DNA of 64,000 nucleotides from Streptomyces chromofuscus (GTDB lineage: Bacteria; Actinomycetota; Actinomycetes; Streptomycetales; Streptomycetaceae), in assembly GCF_015160875.1 (NCBI RefSeq), contig NZ_CP063374.1, positions 744,001 to 808,000 on the forward strand. Direction: 5' to 3'. Within the stretch, counting starts at the first letter, position 1, and each line of letters starts with the position of its first letter. The translations under genes and the position numbers were made by a program. This document shows, piece after piece, positions 8,044 through 17,800 of the stretch. The notes beneath the pieces were generated by a model. That model was not told where the DNA came from. It worked only from the letters and a program-made list of their open reading frames with translations, and searched no databases.

Positions 8044-9822
8044 ATGGGCGAAGAGCTGGCGAGCGGTCTCAGCCGCCGTCAACTGGGTCTCGGCGCACTG
8101 GCATTGGGCGGGGCGCTCGCCCTCACGCCCTTCCCGGCGGGACCCGCCGCGGCCGCCGCGCCGTCCCGGTCCGGTCACCAGACGTTGCGGCACGGCTCGG
8201 CCGAGCACGCCGGGCTGCTCGGCTCGCACCTGCGCCGACTCGTCACCGACGCCCGGGCCTTCCTCGGCCCCTCCCCCAAGCACCCGTGGTACGCGGGAGC
8301 CGTGCTGCTCGCCGGGCGGGGCGGGACCGTGGCGCTGCACGAGCCGATCGGGACGGCGGTGCGGTACTCGGCGTACGACGAGAAGACCGACACCGGTGTC
8401 GAACTGCCCGCCGGGCAGCAGATACCGATGGCCGAGGACACCGTCTTCGACCTGGCCTCGGTGTCCAAGCTGTTCACCTCGATCCTGGCCGTGCAGCAGA
8501 TCGAGCGCGGGGCACTGGAACTGGAGGCGCCGGTCGCCTCGTACCTGCCGGAGTTCGGGGCCGCGGGCAAGCAGGACGTCACGGTGCGGCAGCTGCTGAC
8601 GCACACCTCGGGGTTCCGGGCGTGGATCCCGCTGTACAACGCGCCGACGTACGAGGAGAAACTGCGGCTCATCTGGAACGAGGCCCCCGTCAGCGCGCCG
8701 GGCACCAGGTACCTGTACTCGGACCTCAACCTGATCTCGCTTCAGCTGGTGCTGGAAAGGATCACCGATCAGAGCCTGGACGTGCTGCTCCGCACGGAGA
8801 TCACCGATCCGCTCGGGATGCACCGCACACGTTTCAATCCGCCGGACTCCTGGAGACCGCGGATCGCCGCCACCGAGGACGCCCGCAAGCCGTGGTCCGG
8901 GCTGGACCGGGGGCTGGTGTGGGGCGAGGTGCACGACGAGAACGCCTACAGCCTCGGCGGGGTCGCGGGACACGCCGGTGTCTTCTCCTGTGCGTGGGAC
9001 CTCGCCGTGCTCGGCCGGACCCTGCTCAACGGCGGCGCCTACGGCCGGGCGCGCATCCTGCGGCCGGAGTCGGTGGAGCTGATGTTCACCGACTTCAACA
9101 CCGCCTTCCCCGGCGACGAGCACGGCCTCGGCTTCGAGCTGTACCAGCACTGGTACATGGGCGCGATGGCCACCCCCCGCACCGCCGGGCACACCGGCTT
9201 CACCGGCACCTGTCTCGTGCTCGACCCGACGACCGACTCCTTCCTCGTCGTGCTCGGCAACTCGGTCCACCCGGTGCGCAGTTGGCGCTCCGGATCGGCT
9301 CCCCGGGTGGCCGCGGCGAACCACCTGGCGCGTGCCGTACCCGTCCGCCCGGCGCGCGGTCGCACCGCCTGGTTCTCCGGGACGGCCAACTCCACCGAGG
9401 CGACGCTCGCGCTGCCCGCCCTGGACACGACGCCGGGCGCGGCGCGGCTGCGCTGCGCGCTGTGGTGGGACACCGAACCGGCGGCCGACGGCCTGGTCCT
9501 CGAGTCGTCGACGGACGGCGGCGCGACCTGGCAGCCGGTCCCGTTCACCACCGCCCGGCCCGGCGAGCAGCCCGAGGAGCACCCGTCCGGCCGCGTCACC
9601 GGCTGGTCGGGCCGCACCTGGCACCGGCTCACGGCGCCTCTCCCGGCGGACCCGGCGCTCACCCTGCGCTGGCGGTACACCACTGACCGGCTGTACGTGG
9701 GCCGTGGGGCGTACGTCGACGGCCTGCGCGTCGAGGCGGCGGGCACCGCCCTCTTCGACGAGGCGCGGCCCGCCGACGCGGCGCGGATCACGGCGGCGGG
9801 GTGGACGGCCTCCGCCGACTGA
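8044..9822 (+). CDS. Tat-exported serine hydrolase (class C beta-lactamase / esterase fold) with C-terminal beta-sandwich
   Basis: 592 residues, start preceded by GGGAGGG. The N-terminus has a twin-arginine motif SRRQLGLG followed by a hydrophobic stretch ending PAAAAAP, so export by Tat is likely. The beta-lactamase/transpeptidase-like domain has SxxK as Ser139-V-S-Lys142 (DLASVSKLFTS), the YxN-type tyrosine in TRYLYSDLN, and the HTG equivalent in TAGHTGFTGT. Residues ~430-590 form a separate beta-rich domain (RGRTAWFSGTANSTEATLALP), resembling a golvesin/CBM-like jelly roll. Likely substrates are esters or cell-wall peptides or sugars. The upstream GAAAG boxes suggest amino-sugar-linked control. 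Confidence 0.88.
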   Translation: MGEELASGLSRRQLGLGALALGGALALTPFPAGPAAAAAPSRSGHQTLRHGSAEHAGLLGSHLRRLVTDARAFLGPSPKHPWYAGAVLLAGRGGTVALHEPIGTAVRYSAYDEKTDTGVELPAGQQIPMAEDTVFDLASVSKLFTSILAVQQIERGALELEAPVASYLPEFGAAGKQDVTVRQLLTHTSGFRAWIPLYNAPTYEEKLRLIWNEAPVSAPGTRYLYSDLNLISLQLVLERITDQSLDVLLRTEITDPLGMHRTRFNPPDSWRPRIAATEDARKPWSGLDRGLVWGEVHDENAYSLGGVAGHAGVFSCAWDLAVLGRTLLNGGAYGRARILRPESVELMFTDFNTAFPGDEHGLGFELYQHWYMGAMATPRTAGHTGFTGTCLVLDPTTDSFLVVLGNSVHPVRSWRSGSAPRVAAANHLARAVPVRPARGRTAWFSGTANSTEATLALPALDTTPGAARLRCALWWDTEPAADGLVLESSTDGGATWQPVPFTTARPGEQPEEHPSGRVTGWSGRTWHRLTAPLPADPALTLRWRYTTDRLYVGRGAYVDGLRVEAAGTALFDEARPADAARITAAGWTASAD

Positions 9823-9972
9823 CCGGCCGACGGCGCCGTCCGTCGAGCCACCGACGCCCGCCTCGGCTCGCCGTCGACACGGCCGGCAGCCCGCCTCAGT
9901 TCGCCCGCACAGCGACCGGCAGCCCGCGTCACTGGCCGGCCGCCCGTCGGCAGAGCGACCGGCGGCCCCGCC

Positions 9973-12399
9973 TCAGGTCGTCGGCAGCTCCTGCTCCGCC
10001 CAGATCGTCTTGCCCGCCCCGCTCGGCCGCGTCCCCCACCGTTGCGTCAACTGGGCCACCAGCAGCAGGCCACGGCCGCCCTCGTCGTAGGTGCGGGCCC
10101 GGCGCAGATGGGGTGAGGTGCTGCTGGCGTCGGACACCTCGCAGATGAGGGTGCGGTCACGGATGAGCCGGAGCTGGATGGGGGCGCCGCCGTAGCGGAT
10201 GGCGTTGGTGACCAGTTCGCTCACCACGAGTTCCGTGACGAACGCGGCCTCGTCGAGCCCCCAGCGGGTCAGCTGATCGGTGGTGTGGCGGCGCGCGGTG
10301 GCGACCTCTGCCGGGTCGGCGGACAGGTCCCACACGGCCACCTGGCCGGCGTCCAGGGCGCGGGTGCGGGCGATCAGCAGGGCCACGTCGTCGGCCGGGT
10401 TGTCCGGCAGGAGGGACTTCAGGACGGTGTCGCAGATGTCCTCCAGGCTCTCGGCGGGCGCGGCGAGCGCGCAGCGCAGGGCCTCCGTGCCCGCGTCCAC
10501 GTCGAGGTCGCGGGCCCCGAGGAGGCCGTCCGTGTAGAGGGCCAGCACGGCCCCCTCCGGCAGCTCCAGTTCGGTGGACTCGAACGGCAGCCCGCCGACG
10601 CCGAGCATCGGTCCGGGCGCCATCTTGACCGCCTCGACCGTTCCGTCCGGCAGCAGCACGGCGGGCGGCGGATGCCCCGCGGCGGCGACCGAGCACCGCC
10701 GCGACACCGGGTCGTACACCGCGTACAGGCAGGTCGCGCCGAACTCCCCGGCCGCCTCGTACTCGTCGCCGGCGAGATGGCCGACCAGGTCGTCGAGGTG
10801 GGTGAGGAGTTCGTCGGGCGGCAGGTCGACGTCGGCCAGCGTCCACACCGCCGTCCGGAGCCGTCCCATGGTCACGGAAGCGTGGATGCCGTGGCCGACG
10901 ACGTCCCCGACGACCAGCGCCACCCGCGTCCCGGACAGCGGGATCACGTCGAACCAGTCGCCGCCGACGCCCGCCTGGGAGAGCGCCGGAAGATAGCGGG
11001 AGGCGCACTCGACCGCGGCCTGTCCGCTCACCGCCTGCGGCAGCAGGCTGCGTTGCAGGGCGAGGGCCGTGGTCCGCTCGCGGGTGTAGCGGCGGGCGTT
11101 GTCGACGCAGATGGCCGCACGGCGGGCCAGCTCCTGGACCAGGGTGACGTCGTCGGCGTCGAAGACGTCGGGGGACTCGGGGGTGAGGACGCGCGCGAGG
11201 ACGGCCACGCCCAGCGTCCTGCCGCGGGCGATCAGGGGGACGGCCATCAGCGAGAACTCCGGCCGTTCGGCCCGGTCCAGCGCGGCGGTGCGGGCCTCGT
11301 GCCCACCGAGCCAGGCGTCGAGGCCGGCCTCGCCGGTCCGGGTGAGCACGGGCGTGCCGGTGGCCAGGGCGCGGGCGGGCGGCGACCGGGGCGGGTAGAC
11401 GTCCGCCGTGCCCGGCTCGATCGCGGCTTCCGGCACCCCGGGGGTGAGCGAGCGGTGGGCGGCCCGGCGCAGCGTCACGTCCGTGTCCACCGCGCCGACG
11501 GCCGGTTCCTCGCCCATGAGGACCGAGTCCAGCAGGTCCACGGCGGCGAAGTCCGCGAGGCGGGGCACCACCAGGCCGACCAGTTCACGGGCGGTGTGCA
11601 CCACGTCGAGTCTGGTGCCGATGCCCTCGGCGGCCTCGTTCAGCATCGCCAGCCGCTGCTGGGCCCAGTGCTGCTCGCTGCTGTCCAGCGTGGCGAGCGC
11701 GGTGCCGATCAGCTCGCCGGAGTCGTCCCGCACCGGCCACATCTCGACGTGCAACGCGTGCGTGCGCCGGCCGGCCGGAGGCCGGATCCGGCTCTCGTAA
11801 CGGACCGGGCACCCGGTCTCCACGACCTTGCGCAGATGGTGCGTGAAGCCGCGGCTGTGCTCGTCGTCCGCACCGGTGTCCGGTATCCCGCGGTGCAGGA
11901 GTTCCGCCTCGGGCCGGCCCCTGGTACGGCAGCCCGCCTCGTTCACGCGCAGACAGCACTGCCCGGTGTCGAAGACGGACATCGACATGGACGCCTGCTG
12001 GAACGCGAGCTCGCCCAGCATCCGGGCCCGCTCGCCGTGGCTCGCGGTGACCACGTAGGCATGGGCCCGGCCGTCGGCGCCCGCCAGCGGGCAGGCGCGC
12101 AACGCCAGGTCCGTACGGCGCCCGTCCCGGCGCCGTACGGGCACGACGGCGGCGCCCGTCGCCCGCAGGGCGTGCCAGGCGGTGCCGGCGTCGCCGTCCA
12201 CGAGGCCGGCGGCCGGGCGGCCCGTCACCTCCTCGGCCACGTGGCCCGTGAGCTCGCGCGCGCCCTCGCTCCAGCCCGTGACGATGCCGCGCGAGTCGAG
12301 CACCACCACGGCGTCCCCGGCCGCGCCGGCTCGCCTCGCGTCATCGAGAGGCGACGTCACCATGTGTACGAGCATCGCGCGCGCGGCGGGTGCCATCAA
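9973..12399 (-). CDS. PAS-GAF-PP2C (SpoIIE/RsbU) phosphatase with C-terminal anti-sigma-like ATPase
   Basis: An 808-residue multidomain signalling protein. PAS-like: AVVVLDSRGIVTGWSEGARELTG (residues ~25-130); a second PAS region to ~240; GAF from ~260 to ~440 ending ICVDNARRYTRERTTALALQRSLLP; the PP2C metal site GGDWFDVIPLSG and VVGDVVGHGIHA from ~470; and AAGHPPPAVLLPDG. The last ~125 residues are a HATPase_c_2 domain with FVTELVVSELVTNAIRYG and EVSDASSTSPHL. Proteins of this build dephosphorylate anti-anti-sigma factors and may act as their kinase too, setting sigma-factor release. In-frame ATGs at residues 2, 9 and 13 make the start uncertain. The gene lies 33 bp downstream of the frameshifted oxidoreductase on the same strand and converges on the serine hydrolase. 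Confidence 0.9.
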   Translation of the reverse strand: MMAPAARAMLVHMVTSPLDDARRAGAAGDAVVVLDSRGIVTGWSEGARELTGHVAEEVTGRPAAGLVDGDAGTAWHALRATGAAVVPVRRRDGRRTDLALRACPLAGADGRAHAYVVTASHGERARMLGELAFQQASMSMSVFDTGQCCLRVNEAGCRTRGRPEAELLHRGIPDTGADDEHSRGFTHHLRKVVETGCPVRYESRIRPPAGRRTHALHVEMWPVRDDSGELIGTALATLDSSEQHWAQQRLAMLNEAAEGIGTRLDVVHTARELVGLVVPRLADFAAVDLLDSVLMGEEPAVGAVDTDVTLRRAAHRSLTPGVPEAAIEPGTADVYPPRSPPARALATGTPVLTRTGEAGLDAWLGGHEARTAALDRAERPEFSLMAVPLIARGRTLGVAVLARVLTPESPDVFDADDVTLVQELARRAAICVDNARRYTRERTTALALQRSLLPQAVSGQAAVECASRYLPALSQAGVGGDWFDVIPLSGTRVALVVGDVVGHGIHASVTMGRLRTAVWTLADVDLPPDELLTHLDDLVGHLAGDEYEAAGEFGATCLYAVYDPVSRRCSVAAAGHPPPAVLLPDGTVEAVKMAPGPMLGVGGLPFESTELELPEGAVLALYTDGLLGARDLDVDAGTEALRCALAAPAESLEDICDTVLKSLLPDNPADDVALLIARTRALDAGQVAVWDLSADPAEVATARRHTTDQLTRWGLDEAAFVTELVVSELVTNAIRYGGAPIQLRLIRDRTLICEVSDASSTSPHLRRARTYDEGGRGLLLVAQLTQRWGTRPSGAGKTIWAEQELPTT

Positions 12400-12432
12400 G
12401 CGGAGTCCCGGCGGGCCGCTCCGGCCGGGCGG

Positions 12433-14009
12433 TCACCGCGACGGGCCCGCGTCGCCCTCCAGCACCGCCATGGCCGCGTTGTGCCCCGGCACCCCGCTGA
12501 CCCCGCCGCCGCGCACGGCGCCCGCCCCGCACAGCAGCACGTTGGCGTGCCGGGTCTCCACGCCCCAGCGGCCGGTGCCCTCCTGGGCGTGGGGCCAGGA
12601 CAGTTCGCGGTGGAAGATGTTGCCGCCGGGCAGCCGCAGGTCGCGCTCCAGGTCCAGCGGCGCCTTCGCCTCGATGCAGGGCCGTCCCTCGGCATCGGTG
12701 GCCAGGCAGTCGGCGAGGGGTTCGGCCAGGTGGGCGTCGAGCTGGGCGAGGGCGGCCTTCATCAGGGCGTCGCGGACGGCGTCGTTGTCCCGGGCGAAGA
12801 GCCGGGCGGGAGTGTGCAGCCCGAACAGGGTGAGGGTCTGGTAGCCCCGCTCGGCCAGTTCCGGGGCGAGGATCGACGGGTCGGTCAGGGAGTGGCAGTA
12901 GATCTCGGACGGCGGGGCGGCGGGCGGCTCGCCTGCGGCGGCCTGGGCGTGGGCGGTGGCCAGCTGCTCGTAGCCCTCGGCGATGTGGAAGGTGCCGGCG
13001 AACGCCTCACGCGGGTCGACGGAGGGGTCGCGCAGTCGCGGCAGCCGCTTCAGCAGCATGTTGACCTTCAGCTGGGCGCCCTCGGCGGGCGCGGGCGGTG
13101 TGTCGCCGGTGAGGGCGGCGAGCTCCTGCGGGGAGGCCCCCACCAGGACGTGCCGGGCGACGGCGACGCCCTCGCCGTCGTGCGTGCGGTAGGTGACCTC
13201 GGCGGCGCGGCCGTCGGTGTGGATCCGCAGGGCCTCGTGGCCGGTGGCGATGACGGCCCCCGCGTCGCGAGCGGCGGCGGCGAGGGCGCCGGTCAGGGCG
13301 CCCATGCCACCCACGGGGACGTCCCAGTCACCGGTGCCGCCGCCGATGACGTGGTACAGGAAGCACCGGTTCTGGCGCAGCTCCGTGTCGTGGGCGTCGG
13401 CGAACGTGCCGATCAGCGCGTCGGTCAGGACGACGCCGCGGACCAGGTCGTCGGCGAAGTGGTCCTCGACGGCGACGCCGATCGGCTCCTCGAAGAGCAT
13501 CCGCCAGGCGTCCTCGTCGTCGACGCGCCGACGCAGCTCGTCGCGTGTGGGCAGCGGTTCGGTCAGCGTGGGGAACACCCGCCGGGCGACGCGGCCGGTC
13601 ATGCCGTAGAAGCGCTGCCAGGCCTCGTACTCGCGCTCCCCGCCGGTCAGCCGGGCGAAGGCCTCCCGGGTGCGGCGCTCGCCCCCGCCGACGAGCAGTC
13701 CGGTCGGCCGGCCGTCGCGTTCGGCGGGGGTGTACGACGAGATGGTGCGGGTGCGCAGCCGGAAGTCCAGGCCGAGGTCGCGCACGATCTTCCGCGGGAG
13801 CAGGCTGACCAGGTAGGAGTAGCGCGAGAGGCGGGCGTCGACGCCGGGGAAGGGCGGGAGGAGACGGCGGCGCCGCCGGTGTGGTCCAGCCGTTCCAGCA
13901 CCAGGACGGACCGTCCGGCGCGAGCCAGATAAGCAGCGGCGACCAGGCCGTTGTGGCCGCCGCCGACGATGACGGCGTCGTACGCGCGTGATCCCTCGTG
14001 TGCAGGCAT
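12433..14009 (-). pseudogene. frameshifted phytoene-dehydrogenase-like FAD oxidoreductase
   Basis: From ATG 14009 the frame gives MPAHEGSRAYDAVIVGGGHN, the Rossmann GxGxxG FAD site and LVLERLDHTGGAAVSS, then loses sense near 13853. In the next frame the protein resumes as FPGVDARLSRYSYLVSL, LGLDFRLRTRTISSYTP and runs to a normal C-terminus with LLCGAGAVRGGGVSGVPGHN (FAD-binding tail) at 12433. A single missing base in CGCCCTTCCCC (around 13850-13856) accounts for the shift. Combined length ~525 residues matches CrtI-like NAD(P)/FAD oxidoreductases (amine oxidase/carotenoid desaturase superfamily). Either a recent pseudogene or a base-level sequence error; the rest of the frame is intact. Confidence 0.85.
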
Positions 14010-14061
14010 GGTTCTTGGTAACACGCGTCGTCGCGGGTAGGCCAGAGCGCGACGGCCCCGG

Positions 14062-16278
14062 TCAGGTGCCGTGGGATTCGCGCCGCCCGCGCAACTCGGC
14101 CACCCTGCGGTAGAGCTCCACCGCCTCCCGGCCCCGGCCGAGTTGCTCCAGGCAGTGCGCCTCGTCGCTGCGACCGGCGAGGGTGTCGGGGTGGTCGGCG
14201 CCCAGGACGCGTTCGCGGGCGTCGGCGACCGCCCGGTGCTCGGTGAGCGCGTCGGCCCAGCGGCCGAGCCGGCCGAGGCCAACGGCGACCTCGCGGCGGC
14301 TGACCAGGGTGTCGGGGTGGTCGGGGCCGAGGGCGCGTTCCCGGACGGCGCACACGTCCTGGGACTCGGCGAGGGCTTCCTCCCAGCGGCCGAGGCGGCC
14401 GAGGTTGACACCGAGGCCGTGCCGGGCGCGCAGGGTCTCGGGGTGGTCGGGCCCGTCGACGCGGGTGCGGTCCTCGATCAGGTCGCGGTACACCTCGAGC
14501 GCCTCCGCGCTGCGGCCGAGCCGCCCGAGGCTGATGCCGATCTCGTAGCGGGCGGCGAGCGTGTCCGGGTGGTCGGGGCCGAGCGCACGGGTGCGGGCCT
14601 CGGCGACCCGGCGGTAGCAGTCCAGCGCCTCCGGCCAGCGGCCCAACTGACCCAGGACGTAGGCGACTTCATAGCGGGTGACCAGGGTGTCGGGATGGCT
14701 GGGCCCGAGCACCCGGGCGCGGGCCTCGGCCACGTCGCGGGCCGCGCGGTAGGAGTCCTCCAGGCGGCCGAGTCTGCTGAGGTTGAAGGCGAGGTTGTGG
14801 CGGCAGCGCAGGGTGTCGGGGTGGTCGGCGCCCAGGATGCGCTCCCGCACGGCGAGCACCGACGTGTACACCCGGTGGGCCTCCAGGGGCCGCCCCAGCC
14901 GGCCGAGCACGTAGGCCGTCTCCTGCCGGGCGGCGAGCGTGTCCGGGTGCTCGGCGCCGAGCACCCGCTCGCGGACCCGCGCGACGTGCGTGTACTCACG
15001 CAGCGCGTCGGCCGCGCGGCCGGAGCGGCTGAGGGTGAAGGCGACCTCGTAGCGGCTGGCGAGGGTGTCGGGGTGGTCCGGGCCGAGGAGGTGCTCGCGT
15101 TCGGCGGTGACCGCGCGGTGCACCTCCCCCGCCTCGGCCCAGCGGCCGAGCCGCCCCAGGCTGAGGCCCGCGTCGTGGCGTCCGGCGAGGGCGGCGAGCG
15201 CCTCCTCGGGCGGGTCCTGCGGGGTCTCCGGCGCCGGCCGGGGGGTGGGGCCGGTGGCGGGGCGGGCGATCCACTCGCCGGTCAGTCCGGCGCCGGCGTC
15301 CGGCGGCGGGGTGCGCAGCGCGGCGCCGGCCGCCTTGTGGCCGGTGGTGATGCCGTGGGTCCAGGACGGCAGCCGCGCCTCACGGGCGGCCGGCTCGGCG
15401 CCGATGACGGTGGGCACGTACGCCGGGACGATCCGGGCCGCGCCGATCCTGCGGCCCACCTCGGCGGCGTCGCGCGGCCGTTGTTCGGGGAGCTTGGCGA
15501 GCAGGTCCAGGATGATCTGCTCCAGGTGGGCGGGCAGGTCGGCCCGGTGGGTGCGCGGCGGCTCGGGCGGGGTGTCGCGGTGGCCGACGAGGATCGCCCA
15601 CGCGTCGCCCAGGTCGAACGGCGGCACGCCGGTGGCGAGTTCGTACAGCACGCAGCCCAGCGAGTACAGGTCGCTGCGCTGGTCGACCTCGTCCCCGCCT
15701 ATCTGCTCCGGCGACATGTAGTGCGGGGTGCCCATGGCGACGCCGGTGCCCGTGAGCCGGGAGGTGAAGCCGACGTCGGCGCCGAGGCGGGCGATGCCGA
15801 AGTCGCAGATCTTCACCGTGCCCTCGGTCAGCCGCACGATGTTGGCCGGCTTCAGGTCCCGGTGCACGATGCCCTGCCGGTGGGTGTAGGCGAGGGCCGC
15901 GGAGACCTGCTCGGCGATGTCGACGATGTCCGGGACCGGCAGCGGATGCTGCTTGTTGTCCTCCAGGACCTGGCTGAGGTTTCGGCCCTGGAGCAGCTCC
16001 ATCACCAGGAACAGCGCACCGTCCGCCTCACCGAAGTCGTGCACGACGGTCACCCCGCGGTGCTGCAGCGCGGCGGCCACCCGGGCCTCGCGGCGGAACC
16101 TCTCGCGCAGCACGCGCGTGAAGGACTGGTCGTGGTGCGGGCCGAGGGGTCTGAGACACTTGACGGCGACGTGCCGACCGAGCGACTCGTCGCGCGCCCG
16201 CCACACCTCACCCATGCCCCCGCGCCCGATCACCTCCAGCAGCCGGTACCGGCCCTGGATCAGTCTCGTCTCCCCCAT
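14062..16278 (-). CDS. serine/threonine protein kinase with nine C-terminal TPR units
   Basis: 738 residues. Kinase domain 1-~270: the Gly loop IGRGGMGEVW, catalytic Lys in HVAVKCLRP, catalytic loop IVHRDLKPANIV, CDFGIARLG, activation segment GTPHYMSPEQIGG. After a linker (~275-360) come nine tandem 42-residue tetratricopeptide units of the kinesin-light-chain type, each of the form LxxRxExAxxLGRLGR...ALGPDHPDT; the ninth is shortened at the C-terminus. No membrane segment is visible, unlike PknB, so it should be cytosolic. The TPR array probably binds partner proteins. Its start overlaps the end of the MpaB-type gene by 19 bp, indicating co-translation. Confidence 0.93.
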   Translation of the reverse strand: MGETRLIQGRYRLLEVIGRGGMGEVWRARDESLGRHVAVKCLRPLGPHHDQSFTRVLRERFRREARVAAALQHRGVTVVHDFGEADGALFLVMELLQGRNLSQVLEDNKQHPLPVPDIVDIAEQVSAALAYTHRQGIVHRDLKPANIVRLTEGTVKICDFGIARLGADVGFTSRLTGTGVAMGTPHYMSPEQIGGDEVDQRSDLYSLGCVLYELATGVPPFDLGDAWAILVGHRDTPPEPPRTHRADLPAHLEQIILDLLAKLPEQRPRDAAEVGRRIGAARIVPAYVPTVIGAEPAAREARLPSWTHGITTGHKAAGAALRTPPPDAGAGLTGEWIARPATGPTPRPAPETPQDPPEEALAALAGRHDAGLSLGRLGRWAEAGEVHRAVTAEREHLLGPDHPDTLASRYEVAFTLSRSGRAADALREYTHVARVRERVLGAEHPDTLAARQETAYVLGRLGRPLEAHRVYTSVLAVRERILGADHPDTLRCRHNLAFNLSRLGRLEDSYRAARDVAEARARVLGPSHPDTLVTRYEVAYVLGQLGRWPEALDCYRRVAEARTRALGPDHPDTLAARYEIGISLGRLGRSAEALEVYRDLIEDRTRVDGPDHPETLRARHGLGVNLGRLGRWEEALAESQDVCAVRERALGPDHPDTLVSRREVAVGLGRLGRWADALTEHRAVADARERVLGADHPDTLAGRSDEAHCLEQLGRGREAVELYRRVAELRGRRESHGT
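14065..15189 (-). repeat. 126-bp tandem repeats (nine units) encoding the TPR array
   Basis: Nine in-frame units of 126 bp (last one 117 bp) within the kinase gene. The GGGTGTCGGGGTGGTC segment, encoding G/A-x-x-HPDTL on the other strand, recurs at nearly constant spacing. Units differ by scattered substitutions, so the array is old enough to have diverged but keeps exact length, which would permit unit gain or loss by recombination. Confidence 0.85.
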
Positions 16279-17186
16279 CGCGTGCCGTCGCCCCCGTCAC
16301 TGTGCTCGTCGCCCTCCCCTGGCCCGTCCAGTATGGCGACCTGTCGTTCGAGTTTGAACGGTGCCGGGCGGGCGGCCGGGCCGAGCCGGGCCATGGCGCG
16401 CAGGATGTGCTTCGGCGGCAGCTGCCAGCGCACGCGTGCGGGGACGGCGCGCAGCAGGGCGCCGGTGCGGCGCAGGCGGCGGGTGACGACGTCGGGTGCG
16501 GGGGCGGGACGGCCGTACAGCTCGTGGGCGTACGGCGGCAGGGAGGCGTACGCCAGCCCGGCGACCCGGCGCCACAGCAGTCCGCGCAGGGGTACGAGCA
16601 CCCGGGGCACCGGCGGGCGGCGCAGGAACGCGTCGACCTCCCTGGCCCCGGCCCCGGCGGCGAGTTCGGGCCGGACCCGGTCGAAGTAGGCGGCCAGCTC
16701 GGAACGGTCGGCCGGTACGGCGTCCGGGTCGAGCCCGACCAGGCGGGCACCGGCACGCTGTTCGCGTATGTAGCGGTCGGCCTGGGCGTCGCTGAGCGGG
16801 TAGCCGGAGCGGCGCAGCACGTGCAGATAGGAGTCGATCTCGGCGCAGTGCACCCACAGCAGCAGGTCGGGGTCGTCGATCCGGTACTGCTCGCCGGTGT
16901 CCGGGTCGGTGGCGCGCAGCATGCTGTGGATCTTGCGGACGCGGGCGCCCGCCCGCTCGGCGGCCTCGGTGGTGCCGTAGGTGGTGGTGCCGACGAAGTT
17001 CGCGGTGCGCATCAGCCGACCCCAGGCGTCGCGCCGGAAGTCGCTGTTCTGCAGCACGCCGCGCACCGCGCGCGGGTGCAGCGCCTGGAGGTGGAGCGCG
17101 CGGATGCCGGCGACCCACATCATCGGGTCGCCGTGCATCTGCCAGGTCACGGACCGTGGGGTGAACAGCCCCGGATCACCCGCCAT
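16260..17186 (-). CDS. oxygenase MpaB family protein (DUF2236)
   Basis: 308 residues. The family core is visible: SVTWQMHGDPMMWVAGIRALHLQALHPRAVRGV, DAWGRLMRTANFVGTTTYGT, then LLWVHCAEIDSYL with conserved His/Glu, matching DUF2236, the group that includes fungal MpaB and latex-clearing (Lcp) proteins, which bind a b-type heme. No signal peptide. Biological substrate in actinobacteria is unknown. The 3' end overlaps the start of the TPR kinase by 19 bp, so the two are probably made together; a functional tie between the oxygenase and the kinase is inference. Confidence 0.85.
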   Translation of the reverse strand: MAGDPGLFTPRSVTWQMHGDPMMWVAGIRALHLQALHPRAVRGVLQNSDFRRDAWGRLMRTANFVGTTTYGTTEAAERAGARVRKIHSMLRATDPDTGEQYRIDDPDLLLWVHCAEIDSYLHVLRRSGYPLSDAQADRYIREQRAGARLVGLDPDAVPADRSELAAYFDRVRPELAAGAGAREVDAFLRRPPVPRVLVPLRGLLWRRVAGLAYASLPPYAHELYGRPAPAPDVVTRRLRRTGALLRAVPARVRWQLPPKHILRAMARLGPAARPAPFKLERQVAILDGPGEGDEHSDGGDGTRWGRRD

Positions 17187-17419
17187 GCGGGCAGGCTAAC
17201 GCCGTACCCGGAGCATGCACAGGCCGATCCCGAGATGATCTCGCGCTGGACCTCCTCGTGCCACCGTCGTAGGTGAAGGTCGCCGCAGAGCGGTGGGTGA
17301 CCCGCGGTCGGCCCTGGTCCTGAGGGCACGGCGGTCCGGGAGGCCGGGCCGGCCCGGCGAGGGTCGGCACGCTCGCCCATGCGGCCCGCGGCACGCGGGT
17401 CGGGCTGGGGGCGGCCGGG

Positions 17420-17800
17420 TCAGCTCAGTGTGCCGAGGAACTCCGTGCAGGCCCGGGCCGAGGCGCGGCAGGCCGCCGCGGTGTCCTCGGCGGCGGGGTG
17501 GCCGTCGAAGACGTGCGCGGACTCCAGGCACACGGTGCGGCACCACTCCAGCTGCACGCGCAGGCCGTCCTCGTCGACGAGGGTCTGCTCGGACAGCATC
17601 CGGCAGGTCGCGTCGCAGACCTCCGCGCACATGATCCCCTTGCGGCGCAGGAGCTCCTGGTCCTCGGTCCCGTCCGGATCCACCAGGCTCGCGCGCAACG
17701 CGCACGCCCGCGCACACTCCGTGCACGCCTGCGCACAGGCGAACCGGTCTTCCAGGAACCGGATGACCTCCTGCTGCGAAGTCGTCGAAGTCGAAGTCAC
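17420..17800 (-). CDS. four-helix-bundle copper-binding protein (DUF326/Csp-like)
   Basis: About 126 residues from GTG 17800 (VTSTSTTSQQEVIRFLEDRF); an upstream ATG at 17884 would add 28 residues unlike the family, so the shorter form is preferred, though neither start has a good SD. Cysteines are spaced to line the inside of a helical bundle: CAQACTECARAC, CAEVCDATC, CRTVC, CRASARAC. This is the pattern of DUF326 and of cytosolic copper-storage proteins (Csp3 type), which bind many Cu(I) ions. There is no signal peptide. No copper chaperone or exporter gene is adjacent. Confidence 0.8.
   Translation of the reverse strand: MTSTSTTSQQEVIRFLEDRFACAQACTECARACALRASLVDPDGTEDQELLRRKGIMCAEVCDATCRMLSEQTLVDEDGLRVQLEWCRTVCLESAHVFDGHPAAEDTAAACRASARACTEFLGTLS

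Noticed and set aside
10285..13932. 1215-codon open frame on the plus strand
   Set aside because: It lies opposite the PP2C phosphatase and oxidoreductase genes and has the Gly/Arg/Val-rich composition of an antisense frame in high-GC DNA, with no domain.
16340..16380. GTTCGAGTTTGAAC, similar to a tRNA T-arm
   Set aside because: Falls inside the MpaB-type coding sequence and no tRNA acceptor or anticodon arm surrounds it.
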